64,000 nucleotides of DNA from Heterodera schachtii. Taxonomy: Eukaryota; Nematoda; Chromadorea; Rhabditida; Heteroderidae. Both the position numbers and the translations under genes were made by a program. The notes below the pieces were generated by a model that searched no databases, was not told the origin of the DNA, and worked only from the letters and a program-made list of their open reading frames with translations. Where the stretch lies: positions 2,424,071-2,488,070 of the forward strand of contig SIJG01000011.1 in the NCBI GenBank assembly GCA_023374025.1. Direction: 5' to 3'. Positions 38,020-50,806 of the stretch are shown one piece after another. Positions within the stretch are counted from its first letter, which is position 1, and the number at the start of each line of letters is the position of its first letter.

Positions 38020-38276
38020 CTTACCAAAAAAAGTCATTCTTAAGGGTGTAAATATTTTCATCTTTTTCGTAAAATATTGCTCTGACGAAAACGAAAACGA
38101 AACGAAAATCCAAAATTTTAAAACCGAAAACGAAACGAAAAACAAAATTTTAAAACCGAAACCAAAAACGAAACGAAAAAACTTTAGCGGACGAAAACAA
38201 AACACTAAAATGAAAATCATAAAGTGCCGAAAATGTAGGACGAAACGAAAACGACATGAAATTTCGTCCATCCCTG
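38020..38276 (-). mobile_element. hAT-like element fragment, CGTTTTCGT word family
   Basis: On the minus strand it begins CAGGGATGGACGAAATTTCA, then CGTTTTCGTTTC words, then a 'TTCTTAAGGGTGTA' type box near 38036-38049. It is an inverted, truncated copy of 19522-19710, matching through terminus, word zone and box. The other end is lost. The open frames on both strands across it (for example the K/T/E/N-rich end of 37862-38320) come from the repeated words. Confidence 0.65.
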
Positions 38277-38528
38277 GCCCCGAGGTTTTTATACTCTCAA
38301 ATTATAAGTGTATAATTTAAAATGAGCAATAAAAAAATGCTAAAATCATATTTTTACATTTCGCAACTATTTCCGCCAAGATTTAGCATTTTTCTAGTTT
38401 TAAATAAATAAAAAATACAGTAAACGAAAAAAGTTAATTTTGAAATTTGAAAAGTGTCTATAATTCTATAAAAAAAAAAAAAAATTTTTTTACCAATTAT
38501 AAAAATATGATTAGCAATAAACCGAAAG
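38277..38528. other. non-coding DNA, nothing recognised
   Basis: Short AT-rich spacer with a poly-A/poly-T run at 38470-38490. Confidence 0.5.
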
Positions 38529-38820
38529 GCTTGCGAGCTCGAGCGCTAATAATATGTGCGCTATTTTCATTAATTATCAAGTACATAATTACACCAAGTT
38601 GTAAGCATTTAACTATAGTAATTAACACCAATTCGTAGCACTCCAAAAAGTGTTGAAAAATGGCTAACAGCTTGATATTCCATCGCCGTTTTCAGCTTTT
38701 TAATTATATTTTAGATATTCAAAAATATATTTCTATATATTTAATTTGCTAAATTTCTTATATTATGGTTTTAAAAATATTTTCAATTTTTGATTATTTT
38801 TTTAACCTCACAAGATAATT
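38529..38820 (+). repeat. dispersed repeat R3, copy 2
   Basis: Direct-orientation partner of 4258-4514, longer by a few tens of bases in its left third (around 38575-38615). The open frame overlapping its left part is not conserved in copy 1. Confidence 0.6.
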
Positions 38821-41117
38821 CAATTTATTTCTAATTTTGCCAATAAGTCTAATATTATACTATTTAATTCTTTTATATTATTAACATTGCACATGATGGA
38901 CAATTATTCGTAAGTAAACAGCCCTTTTTACTTGAATTTATTAAAAAAGTATAAATCTAAGTTTTATTGTTAATTGATGAAAATTCAAAATACGCATTTT
39001 TTGAAAATTTTATCCAAAATATATATGTATTGTTCTATATTTCGCCTTTAATATATGTATTTAGTGATTTCAAATGTAAATTAGAATCGTAAATTGTATG
39101 GTTTCTGGGAATTTCAAAGATAATTTATTTCGGTTTAAATTATTAATTTATACGTTAAATTTTCTAGTAAATAGTAATTTCTAATTAATAAATATTAAGT
39201 TATTTGAGTTGAGGAATTATGTCGCCTTATATTATTTTGTTTATTTTAAATTAGGCGCACTCGGCGGTTTGAGAAAAGAACTGCTCAAAAAGTACTTCAA
39301 TTATAATATTTAAAAGGCAAATATTTATAAGATCTAAATGAAATTTTTTGTTATAAGATACTTCAAATTTTTTTATAGAGGAAATAATTTTACTTTCTTT
39401 TACTAATATCAAGCAGCTATAATTTACATTATTCGGTATATTGTATTTATAGTTTACTTATAAAATTAAAAAATCATAATCAGTTTATCTATGTATTTTT
39501 ATGTGATTCCGAAATTTAATTTTGCAATTAATAGTCTGTTTTTTAATGAGAATTGATTTATTAGACGAATTTTACTACTAAATTTGTGGATAATCGTTAG
39601 CACTTTTAATATTTTAAATTAAAACATAACTTTAAATTAATTATTTGTAAGTAAAAAAATTCGTTAGACAATTTCTGATGCATGAAAAGTTAAAAAAAAT
39701 TTCTTTTTTTAAACTAATTTTTATAATTAATAAGCTTTTAAAATTAAATAACTTTTTCAACTCCTCAAGTATAAAAAGTTGAGAATCATTTTTTAATTCT
39801 TTTTTGTTTGCTGCATGAAAAATATTCATCATGGATTAATTTGAATAAATATGCAAAAATTATAAATAAAAAATTCCAAAATGCGCACTTTTTTGCAATT
39901 TTTTTTTTGAAATAGCTTCACGTGGATGTTAAATTTATAATATTTGCCAACTGAGAAAAATTTTTTTTTGGATTCTTAAAAACATATTTTCAATCTATTT
40001 TCTGATATAAATTAATTTTACATTATATGTTTCACAGAAGTACTACTCTCGCACCATGTTCCTTAACCATATTTTCCACAGTTTTACCAAAAATTAGTCT
40101 TTTCTCAAATGATACTACAAATTCTTAAATTAATTAAGAATTGATAAAATTAAAATTTTCAATTTATAAATTTTAATTACGGTTTTTAGTTTCTGTTTTT
40201 GGTCCAAAAAAGCAGTTTTAACATAATAGGCTTGGAACCAGGAAAGTGGGAAGTATTATTATTTTCTCAAAAATTGAATGTTGGAAGTTTTTTTTCTTTA
40301 ATTAATTATTTATTTTGGTTTTTAAATTTTACTTTTTTTATTCTTTTTGGCTATCTCCCTGTCGTTGATTGCTTAGGACATAACATATACATATAATTTG
40401 AAATAAATAAATTAAAATAATTTATTTTATATTGTAAATTTTTATTTAATTGCTGTATAAATTTGGTTAATTTATTATTAATTTATTTTTTATAAATATT
40501 TCTGATTATTTCATTTATTTTTCAGAAAATCATATAATTTACATAAGATATGTTGCAATTATTTATTTTAAATTTTGAGTGTAGGTTATTTTATCATAAT
40601 GCATTTATTAAAATCATTCTTGTAAAGACATGGCTGATTTCATGATCGCAGATAAGAGCATTCGATTTGACCAAATCGTTTTTTCCTGTACAGCCTCATG
40701 TTTTTTCTTACTGGCGCTGATTCCTTTATAAGTTGATGTCTGATCATTAAGCATTTTTAATGTTATCAGTGGCTGTTCGCCTTTTTTATAAATTACTTTA
40801 TTTTTATTATGTCGAATAAATTATTATTTTTTGATTTAAACTTAAATTAACAAAATTTGGTTTTGTCTCAGTTTTTGTTGAAGGAATCGAATTTACTTAT
40901 ATTTTCAGCTTTTTCATCTTTCATTTTCTTGCATTTTTCCACCACCATAATATTTTTGGTCTCCAGTTAAATATAAACGGTATTATTTATAATATATTTA
41001 TAATAAAATATTTATCTGTTTTTATAATCACATAAGAAATTATTTTTTTGTTAATCAATTTCTATTTGAGTATTTACAAAACATGATTATTTTGGAATAT
41101 TTTTATTGAATTTTTTA
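38821..41117. other. AT-rich non-coding DNA, nothing recognised
   Basis: About 2.3 kb. The open frame at 40199-40396 ('GLEPGKWEVLLFSQK' then hydrophobic F/L/I text) has no ATG start and no recognised family. Confidence 0.5.
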
Positions 41118-41330
41118 TTTTTTAAAAGGAAATGACAGTCAAAACGTTTATGATTTCCTGAAATTCTATTTATCCAATTTACTTGAAAGGAATAATGAAG
41201 CTAAAAGTTGCTATAGGCATATAACTTTTCTTGTTTGAAACGAAGCCAGTTTTGATTAAATAAAATATATAATGTTTTTGTTAAGTTAGTAATTTAATAA
41301 TTAATAATAATGATCCCTTTTTTATTATAT
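41118..41330 (+). repeat. dispersed repeat R5, copy 2
   Basis: Direct-orientation partner of 8730-8940; see the anchors given there. Confidence 0.75.
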
Positions 41331-42112
41331 TCAAATTGAATTAGTATGTATGCACTTTACCATCAACTACTTCCCCGAAATTCGCATTATTGTCATATCC
41401 AGATGGTATAAATTAATGTTAAAAACCTAATTAATATATTAAAATTGGTACAAAACTAATGTGAGCTTTTTAGTAATTGGCTGAAAACAATAAAATAAAT
41501 TAATATTCATGTATAAACTTTTTGGTATCGTATGTGTTGTGTCCGACTCAACAGCCAAATGAATTGATTTTATTTGCAGTGAAGAAAATAACAAAATATA
41601 TGCGGAGGTCAAAGTTGATGATGGAGAACAAAATAATAAATGAAGAATAACTGTGAAGAGTGCGGGGAGAAGGAGGGAAAGACAGCATTTAAATAGACAG
41701 AGACACAGTTGGGGATTAAGAGGGAAAATATGAAAATGTCCATTTGAGTACCATCAAATAAGTCCTCAGACATGACAGTATGCATATACTTCCGAGTGGA
41801 ATCGAAAGAAAACAAGGTTTAATTTGGATAAATAAATTTAATAAGAAAAAATAATTACAATTGAAACATATTAAAAATTAAAACTAAGAAAAAAAACAAA
41901 ATTAAACAAGTAACTCAAACATTAAAATAAATGATATAAAGCACTAATTTTTTATTTGGGAATAATAATTTTAATTTTGTGAATAAATAATTAATTATGG
42001 ACGACTGACAGCATATAATATGATTTTTTTTGTTTTACATTATTGAATATTGAAGACTGAATTATTTTAAAATAAAAGGAAACTTAAACTAAATTTATAA
42101 TTATTTTAAACC
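41331..42112. other. non-coding DNA with a purine-rich patch
   Basis: From about 41575 to 41815 the plus strand is purine-rich ('gtgcggggagaaggagggaa'). The minus-strand frame in it is S/F/L-rich text. It may be a weaker relative of the polypurine tract at 29.7 kb. Confidence 0.45.
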
Positions 42113-42120
42113 TTAATAAC

Positions 42121-42764
42121 TAGGGATCATTTATTTATGTAAGAAAAATCGCGAAATATGTAAATAAAATATGTATAAAAAACACTGAAATATGTATGAA
42201 ATATGTACAAAAATCCAAAAATATGTACTAAAATATGTAAATAAAATTTTTTAAATGGTGATTTTTTGAAAAAAAATTCTATCTAAAGGGTGAAATAGGC
42301 ACAAATTGCCATAAAAATGACCTAAATAGGCTTAAAATTATCTTTTAGTAAAGTAAGACGTGAGGATCCATGCCAGAGCGGAATGGGAGGAGACGGATTG
42401 TCCCAGGACTGGAAGGTCTTAATCTTAGGAATCGGCCCAATCCCCAAGAAGTCCAAAGGGTCCAATCGTTCGTATGGCTCTTTATTATGTCGGATTAAAT
42501 GCGCGAAATGTGTGAATAAATAAATGATCCCTAAAAATTCTCAAAAAATGCAAAATATGTACGAAAAAATGCGAAAAAGTCCAAAATATGTATAAAAATA
42601 TGTACATATGTAATATGTAGAAAAATCCGAAAATATTTAAAAATATGTAAATAAAAGTCCCAACTTTTGTTCGCAAACACAAAAAAGAAAGTGTTTTTCC
42701 TACTAATTAGGCTATGGAGAATCCAGGAAAAAAACATGTATTTACATAAAAAAAATGATCCCTA
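42121..42764. mobile_element. hAT-type MITE, ATATGTA word family (complete, with insert)
   Basis: Terminal inverted repeats TAGGGATCATTTATTTATGT (left) and TAGGGATCATTTTTTTTATG (right, reverse complement) are flanked by an exact 8-bp duplication, 'ttaataac', at 42113-42120 and 42765-42772. Two subterminal zones carry about 12 copies of ATATGTA and no ATATGCA. The 65 bp inside the right end ('cacaaaaaagaaagtgtttt' then 'cctacta') are shared with the 22.98-kb MITE, so the families are related although their words and termini differ. The centre holds a 53% GC insert (42356-42480). An internal copy of the terminus, 'aataaatgatcccta', ends at 42533. Confidence 0.9.
42356..42480 (-). other. GC-rich insert in the MITE, possible captured exon fragment
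   Basis: Hand count over 42361-42480 gives 64 G+C in 120 bases (53%), in a window that is otherwise extremely AT-rich. The minus strand is open across it from before 42500 to a TAG at 42322-42324, with no ATG at its start, and contains segments such as 'EPYERLDPLDFLGIGPIP' and 'FQSWDNPSPPIPLWHGSS'. This is balanced, P/W/D-rich text quite unlike the F/I/K/N frames elsewhere. The plus strand is also open for about 66 codons. I recognise no family. A gene fragment picked up by the MITE (Pack-MITE style) is the simplest idea; ordinary GC-rich repeat text is the alternative. Confidence 0.4.
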
Positions 42765-42772
42765 TTAATAAC

Positions 42773-45700
42773 TTAAAACATTATTTTATTAATTTTTCGA
42801 AATTATCCTTTAGAATTAATAAAGGCTTATCATATGATTCAAAATGAAAATCTGTTTTTTTTCTATCGCATTAGTGAATTTATATAATTAAAAATTTAAA
42901 TGAATATTATTTTCTCAATGACTGTTTATTTCTTTGCACTTTTTTGAATTGCTTTCTCGTTTGAGTTATATTTAATTATAATTTGAATTACTGTTAGAGC
43001 TTAATTATAATTAATCTTCATTTTTACGATCAAATAAAACAAATCCCATTTTTATTATTTTAATTGATTTATTTTTTATTCGCTCTTTTTTCTCTTTTAA
43101 ATTAAGAATTTTTAGCATTCTTTTTTTTAATTTAAATTATGGCTACGGACTAAAGTGGCCGCTTATTTGTTAGTGCAAAAATATTTATATAAAGTTAAAT
43201 TTAACCTTTTTTTAATTATTCCAATCAACAGCCAAGGTTTAAATTAATATTTTCTATTAACGAATTACAATTTTAATTTTTTTAATAAATCATGGAATTC
43301 CTAATTCTATTATGCATGAATTTTTAACTAAATAAAAAAAGCAGATAGGAGCCAAAGTAAAATAAGGCATTTTAAAACAAATTTTAAAAAGAAAACATAA
43401 TTTGTTTCGGCAACAAAATTTTCGGTTTTTATAAAACTATCCTTATGAAAAGGTCGATAATTAATAGACCATCAAAATGGGCGGTATTTTAAAAAGATCA
43501 TGATAATAAAACTAATTTATTTTCCGCAACCAATTAAAATCTAATTACAATTTAATTTTGACTTTGTTACCATATTTTCAATATTTTTTCGTTATTAATA
43601 ATTAACTTTCCTCTAGAAAACATTTAATTATGAGTTTGTTATTAAATTAACAAGAAAATTAATTTGGTATTTATTTAGATAAATTTCATCTAAATATTTA
43701 TCTTCAGGCGATTTCCATGTTCAACACCTTATCAATCGTATATTGCTCATCAATGCATTTTTGATCATTTTTATATATGCCTTTATAAATTTTTTGCATT
43801 TACTACGGTAAATTTTAAAATTAAATAATTTTCTTATTATCTATTTATACTATGTATGAATAATTAAATTTTATGAAATTAATTTTTATCTTAAGTTTTT
43901 CTTCTTTTTCTTGCTGCATTCTTTTTTGATTCTTTTTTACATATAATATTCTATATTAAAGTTTTATAAAAAAAATTTAAAAATAATCCTTATATTTCTG
44001 ACATAAATGCTATGGCTATATACTCATGCAGAGCGATTTATGTTTTACTTGGCGCAAAAAAAATTTATTCTAGAATTATTTATTCTATAATATTATTATT
44101 TATTAAATAGTTTTCTGCTGGTTTTATGGATTTACATTTTAATTGATTTGGGTTATTTTTTGGGTATTCCTTATTCTGCTTTTACGCCGATTTTTAAATA
44201 TTTTTTATCTTAGAAAATTTTTTTATAACAAACCCTAAATATGTAAATAAATGTGTTTTTGTTTTTTTACTTTTCAAGATGATTTTAGGCGATTCCTTGT
44301 ATGAATAATATTTAAATTTTGACTAATTAGTTTTCATTACTCAGTTTATAGTAATTAAGAGATATGAATTTTTACATAATAGAACTTTATCATAAATATT
44401 ATTTATGCAAAAATTTTGAAATTTGTTTGTTTCTCTATGTCAATGATTATTCAGAAAAATTTTTTAATTTATTACATTTTTAAATTTCTGTTTAATTTTA
44501 TTTAAATATTCAAATAGCATAAATTTACCTTTTTAGAAATTAATCCAATCATTGCTTTAGCATAGGTTAACTATTTTCACTTTTTGAATTAATTATCTGG
44601 CCTTTTCTGGTTTTTCTTCAACGATTTTTTCGGGAAATCTTAAACCCATCTTTTAATTTCAAACTTTACATTATCAAATAAAGTAAAATTTTCAATCAAT
44701 TAATTGTTAAATTATATGTGTATGTGTATTAAATAATGTTTTAGTAAATTTTTCTTGCAAATATATCCACATTAAAAAGTGGCAATAATTTCAAAAATTT
44801 AGTAATTTCGCGTATTATTCATTCGTTTTTTAGTATTATATGAAATTTTCAGTTTTTATTTGTATTTTTTCGATACTTTTGAATGATTTAATTATTTATT
44901 TATTTGAATTTATTTATTTTTTTTTTGATAAATAATTTCGTCTATGAATGGAGTTTTTTACTTGATTCTTTCAAATATTTCATTTTTTAAGTATAATGAG
45001 CTATAATTTTTATAAATGGATGATAAAATTATTTATTATTTAATGTTATGTTTAATGTTTTGTTTTTGATTTGATAACTTTTAAATTATACTTTTGTTTT
45101 TGTTTTTTTAATTTTGACTATCTCTTATATTGAGTTTTCATTTCATAATTAAATTTTATATATTCTAACGGAATAAATTTTAGCGAAATGTTGCCGAAAT
45201 CTGGCACGCATCAAAACGTTTGTTTAAGCTAATGTTTACAAAGCCAAGATAATTCGTATAATAAATATATTAACTGTTTTCATTCCTTTACAAATAGTTA
45301 AGAAAGAACATACACTTTTTGTTGAACTATAATATGTATCAATGATTACTTGTCGCGTTTCATGTGATTTTATATAAAGTTGGTATATATTAGAACTGGT
45401 AGTTTAGGATTTGCGTTATAGATGCTAAGATTTAATTATCGATTTTTTTATATATCCTCCTTTTTCGATTTTAATTATTTTTTATTTCCTGGTCTTTAAA
45501 TTTAATAATATTAAAGCAAACCTCGAAGAAATAAATTTTATTAATATTATTTTCATTAAAAGTTGCTTTTGTAGTTTTTTATGTTTTATATGTTTGAAAG
45601 CTTCAACTAATATTTGCTCCAAGATTTCAAATACCCATTAATTTTTAATTTGAAAATTCTGCATAATTCTCATTAACCATTTTTGTTGAACAATAAAAAA

Positions 45701-48041
45701 AAATTAAAACACAGCATTTTAATGTTTATAAAATCATTGCCTTAGTGGTCATCTGTTGCAAGCTTGTTGAAAAATATTAATAAACAATATATTTCCATAG
45801 ATTGTACTCTGTTTTAAACTTTAACAAAAAAATTTTTATTTGTAAATATATATTATATCTACTAAGTATTTTAATTCATTTATTTTATTATTTAATAATT
45901 TTTATCTTTTGATTTTATACTTGAAATTCTTTATAGAATTTAATTAATTTTACTTTATTTTATAATATTAAGCAACCATAATTTTTTATTATTCTAAATA
46001 TGTATATGTAGTCTACTTAAATGTTTTATCTTGTTTACCAAGAAATTAAATTATTAATCTCCTATCGTTCTTTATCAGCAGACGGGGAGGATTGTTTGAA
46101 CGTACTTGTACATATTTTTTTATTGTAATTTAATGTGTATTGAATAGAGTTTTAGGTTTAATTTGCAAAATTTTCAAACTTTTTTTTGGTATTTTCAGTT
46201 TTTACTTTGTCTACCCGAAGGACTTTCTGTATATTTTTAATTATTGAGCTCATTAGCTCCACTTTCTTTGAAACCAAGAGTTCCTTAGCATTTTACTTTA
46301 GTATAATTTTTTTTTTTTCATTATATGTTAGAAAAAAGTTGTAAATGATAATTGGAAAGCAGTTCGATTCAGTTTAAAATTATTTATTGTAATGTTTAAA
46401 GAAATCATTTCATATTTTTTATTGTTTAAATTTCACTTTTTTAACGAAAATTTGAATATACATAAGAGCATTATTTAATAATAAATCAATTACAAAACAG
46501 AGTTGTGCATAATTTGAGTAGTTATCATCTTCAGTACGTAGATAATTCATTAAGTTATCAACCAATGTTTATGTTTTAATTTGATTTAGGCTATTTTTGC
46601 CCTTTAATGATTTAAATTTTTTTTTTATATAAAAGCTCAAGAATATGAATGTTTATTCCATAATCCTTTTAATCATGATTGGCGCAATCTTTGACAATTT
46701 GATAATATCAATTTTTGTTCTTTATATATTAATTTATTCTATAAAAGAAAGTCTTTTTGTGTTTTTCTAAGTTCTTTAATTTCTTATTTTACGTATATAT
46801 TATTGCATAGCTTAATGACTTTGTTTTTATAAAAAATTTTCCCCACGTTCGGGTGAATTTGTGTAAAACTAGGGTTTAATGCTTTTTCGGCTCAAAATGT
46901 TATTTTTAAATATTTTTTATAAAATTAAATTAGCAATTTATTTAAATGTGGTGCCGATTCTTCATCAACATAGAAATGGTAATTATTCAAACGATTGCAT
47001 TTATTCATTCCTTAACTTTTATTTCTATTACATATATTTAATTTGGTTTTTTTATATTAATATCTGCAATATTTTTATTTAAAATTCGCCTTTTCAGGCC
47101 ATCATTAAGAAATTATTTATTTAACGCTGGTGTAATAAAGTATTTTTCTTGTAAGAGATTAAATTCATTTATATATTTTTAATTTTTAATTTTATTTTAT
47201 TATTTTTTTATATGAATTTGTCACAAGTCACCTTCTTCCTCGTTTTCAAACTTTTCCAAAAATTGATCCATTTTTACTTTTTAAATAATTTTATTCAACT
47301 TTTTCAATAAACATTAAATGAATTTTAGTTCTTCTTCCCGCCGTTGGTGACTCTGTGTTTTCAATGAAGTGATTAGATTCTTCTAATAGATTAATTGAAT
47401 TTGTTTGTGTTTGTTTAGTTGGCTTGGATGGTTATTTTTTAGGAAAATTACTACTTTTATTTGAAGATTTTTGAATATGCATTTGTTTATTCTTTTATTT
47501 GTCATGTTTATTAAAAATGTCCTAATAGGCCTTATCTGGCTACTGGGTACATTTATACATTTTCAAAAATATAACAATATCCGAATTTTTATAAAAATTA
47601 TAATGTTTTACATTATTTAAACTATATGACAAAAAAAAAACTATGCACATCACTAACCATATTAGACTATAAACAAACTTATGAGTCAAAAATAATTTGA
47701 TTAATCAAAAAATAATAATTTATTATTCTTCAACATTTTCTGTAGTTTTTGGGACCCGGACAACCGTCAGTGTACAATTCATCTCGATAAAAAGTTTTTG
47801 CTGCCGTTAGGGCTGTTCATTTTTTATTAAGAATAAATATGTTGTACTAAAAAAAAGCGCTTGAGGATAGTAAACATAAATCATGCATTGTTGTAAACGA
47901 GAGAGGAATTCATTTATTTAAAGTAATTAATGTTTTTCTATTTTATTTCTTTGTTTAAAACGTTGCTATATAATAAATTAATAATCGAATTCGTTTTTCA
48001 GACATTTGAGAAGATGCCTTAAACATTTACCAAATATTAGA
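42773..48041. other. T-rich non-coding DNA, nothing firmly recognised
   Basis: About 5.3 kb without a supported gene or RNA. The frame at 46879-47082 is F/Y/I/L-rich chance text. A 40-nt coding-like stretch with a good splice-donor match occurs on the minus strand at 47232-47271 but cannot be supported as an exon on its own. Confidence 0.5.
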
Positions 48042-48049
48042 GTGGGGAA

Positions 48050-48178
48050 TAAGGCTGGGCGAAGCTCGGCTTAGCACTCGAAGCCGAAGGCGAAGCCCAA
48101 TTTTTATTCGAAGGCGAAGCACGAAGTTCGAAACTCAAAACCCGAAGTTTTCGAAGCCGAAAGTTTCGCCCAGCCCTA
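48050..48178. mobile_element. 129-bp hAT-type mini-MITE, CGAAGGC word family (complete)
   Basis: Ends TAAGGCTGGGCGAAG (left) and TAGGGCTGGGCGAAA (right, reverse complement) are flanked by an exact 8-bp duplication, 'gtggggaa', at 48042-48049 and 48179-48186. The interior is almost only CGAAGCC/CGAAGGCGAAGC words. The 8-bp duplication and TAGGG-like ends place it with hAT elements. It is the smallest complete element in the window and shows that a terminus plus a word zone is enough to be mobilised. Confidence 0.85.
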
Positions 48179-48186
48179 GTGGGGAA

Positions 48187-49796
48187 TAAATTCTGTCATG
48201 TGATGAAAAAATTAATTTAAAAATTCACAAAACCCAAATAATAAAGCAATTTTAATGAAACTTTGTCAGCTTATTCTTTTATATTAACCCCAACTTTTGA
48301 CCAATAATTGATTAGGGTATTGGTATTATCGCTTTGACTTCACACAGTTAAGGTCCCGTGAATTGGCCAACATCTTGGAAAACACACTCACATTTCTGGA
48401 GGCACTTCTCAGTCCCAATTAATTTCCAATTTTTGCAAATAGAAGAATTTTATTTCTTATTCATAATGTGTCTTTTTTGTATTTAAGATTTTTATGATTA
48501 TATCATTGGAATTTTTTTCAAAAATTTTTAAGTTTTTTTCAATTCATTTTTGTGCAAACCGAGGCATGCATATTTTTCGCTATGTTCGTTCTATCAATTT
48601 CTTTGTTTCAGTAAGTTTTTGCTGTTAACCCAATGATCATTTTTAAAATTTAAATAACTTTGTTAATAATTGGTTTTGCACTTATCAGGTATATTTTTTT
48701 TATTAAAAAGTTTTTGACAACATTTTACATAAATTGGTTTTACTTATTTATGTAAATATTTGTTTTTATTTTAAATAATAATTTTTTTTTATTCGACTAA
48801 CCATCTTTACGAAGAGATACATAAATCGATAAGGCAAATAAATATTTTTATTATTTTACCAAAGGTTTTCTCGGAGACAGGCAAATTTTATATTTGCATC
48901 CATGATGTAAATTATACACAATAAAAAATCTAAAAATTTTCATTTGGTTAGGTATTTTTTGCGGATTCAATTTTATTTTGCATTGTAATAAATTTTTTTA
49001 GAATAAATTAATAATAATCTCAAATTCAAATACAATGTTAATATTAAGATTTTGTTTGTCATTTAGGCATTTTTAATAAATATTTTCGCATTTTTTGGGA
49101 ACTTTTCTTTTAAATTAATTTTTTTTTTCGAGATTTTGGCAAACTTGGAAGTATTGCATTTATTTTTTTAAATGATTGAATTTTATTCATTCTTTATAGA
49201 TATAGAAAAATATTTTTTAATTTTATTCAATTTTAATTCATCTTTTTTTAATTTGTTTTTTGGTTCAAATATTAATAATTTAAATTTTTAGAATTTAGGC
49301 CTGCTTTATGTGCATGTGCGCATTTCTTTGCAATTGTTTAGAGCATTAATATTCATTTTTTTAATGATTTGATGCTTATAACTAAGTAATCATGTTTGTT
49401 AATTCATTTAAATTGTTTGAATAATTAATTTATTTTCAAACTTTTGAAAACATTACTTGTTGATTTTTTATATTAATTCCTCTTCTCGAGGATTGCTGTA
49501 GAAATTTGGATAGTTTTGAAGATAGCTTTTAAATAAAATCATACATTGATATATTTTAATAGATATTTTTAAAGTAAAATCAATATAATATTTTTTTGTT
49601 TGCATTTATTTATTTAACTATTATGTCGGCAAGTAAAAACTCCTTCGTGTTTTCATTAAAACGCTTCATTTTAATGGTGATTTTCGGTATTATTTTTAAT
49701 AAAATAAGGTGCCGAATACACTAATATTATCAAAATTTGATTATCATATAATAAAATTAATACATTTGGTAATTTATTTTCAAATTATTTGTTTCA
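48187..49796. other. non-coding DNA, nothing recognised
   Basis: About 1.6 kb. The patch at 48345-48420 ('taaggtcccgtgaattggcc') is less AT-rich but isolated. No gene was seen. Confidence 0.5.
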
Positions 49797-50806
49797 CATT
49801 AATAAAAAAAACTTGTATTTTATAATAATTTAAATTTATTTAAATTGAAATGACTTAATTTCTGACAAACTCAAATAAAAACAATATATGAAATTCTTTA
49901 ATTAAACAAAAAATTAATTTTAAAAAATTTTTCACAAAAAAAAATAATTTAATTTAAATAAAAAAATTAATTAAATAAACAAACTCTCTTTTAATGAATT
50001 AAAAAGATTAAAATAACCCAAAAATAAATAGAAAAATAATGTACACCGCCCGGATCCGAACTCCCCCCCCCCTCCTCAAAATGATGTCTCAGAATCCCCA
50101 ATCACACAGGGATTCTGAGGTAGTAATGATGTCTAAAGTAAACTGATTGCATATTCGTGATCAGCGTCATAAAATGGACCTAAAGACATATTTTGGAAGA
50201 TTTTTTTGAAAAAAAATTTCCCACCAAAAATACTGGTCACCCACCCCCTTTGGTCCCGAATCTCAAAATCACTTTTATTTTTATAGCAATTTGTAAGAAA
50301 GTGATAAAAAATATGAAATAAAATTTATCTTATAGAGCAAAAAATTGCGGATTTTTGTTGTATTTTACTTTTCCAGAATAGCTTTTCAGAAGGCAGTTAC
50401 GAATTTTTTTCTGAAAAATCGTAAATTCACAGAAATTCTGGAATAACTTTTTTTTCTTTAGAAGATAGAAATCCCAAATAGATCCCATAAAATTCTCCTT
50501 ATTTTTCTCTATTTTTAAAGCCTTAATTCACTTAAATTGACCAAACCTTCACTGAGTAATGAATTTTCAAATTTTAACCCAAAATCCTGAGGGCTAATAA
50601 TTTCCCAAAAAATAAAGAATTTTAAAAAAATTCGAAAATTTCCAAAACGGAAAATAAAGGTTATATTCGTGCTAGCACCATAATTTACTGCAGAAAAATA
50701 TTTTTCACCCCCCTTTTGGCCCAAAAAAAAATTTTTGAAAAATTCTAGGGGGCCTAGCTCGAAAATTTTTGAAATTTTCACGCCATATAGCACACTTCGA
50801 TAGAGC
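49797..50806 (+). repeat. 1-kb repeat unit, copy A
   Basis: It aligns along its whole length with 51283-52285, from 'attaataaaaaaaactt' at the start to 'ttcgatagagct' at the end. Landmarks are a poly-C patch ('cgcccggatccgaactcccc'), a perfect 11-bp hairpin (50088-50098 with 50109-50119, arm CTCAGAATCCC), a second hairpin at 50143-50164, the phrase 'caccccctttggtc', 'gaattctggaataactttttt' type text, and 'gggggcctagctcgaaaat'. No coding frame is shared by the two copies. It could be a satellite-like tandem unit or a non-autonomous element. Confidence 0.85.

Noticed and set aside
37862..38320. 152-codon ATG frame
   Set aside because: First half is I/F/K/Y chance text, second half translates the CGAAAACGAAACG words of an inverted hAT-like fragment.
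50045..50075. tRNA gene on the minus strand (GGATCCGAAC-like B box)
   Set aside because: The T-arm does not pair, there is no acceptor or D arm, and the second copy at 51.53 kb differs in the same motif.
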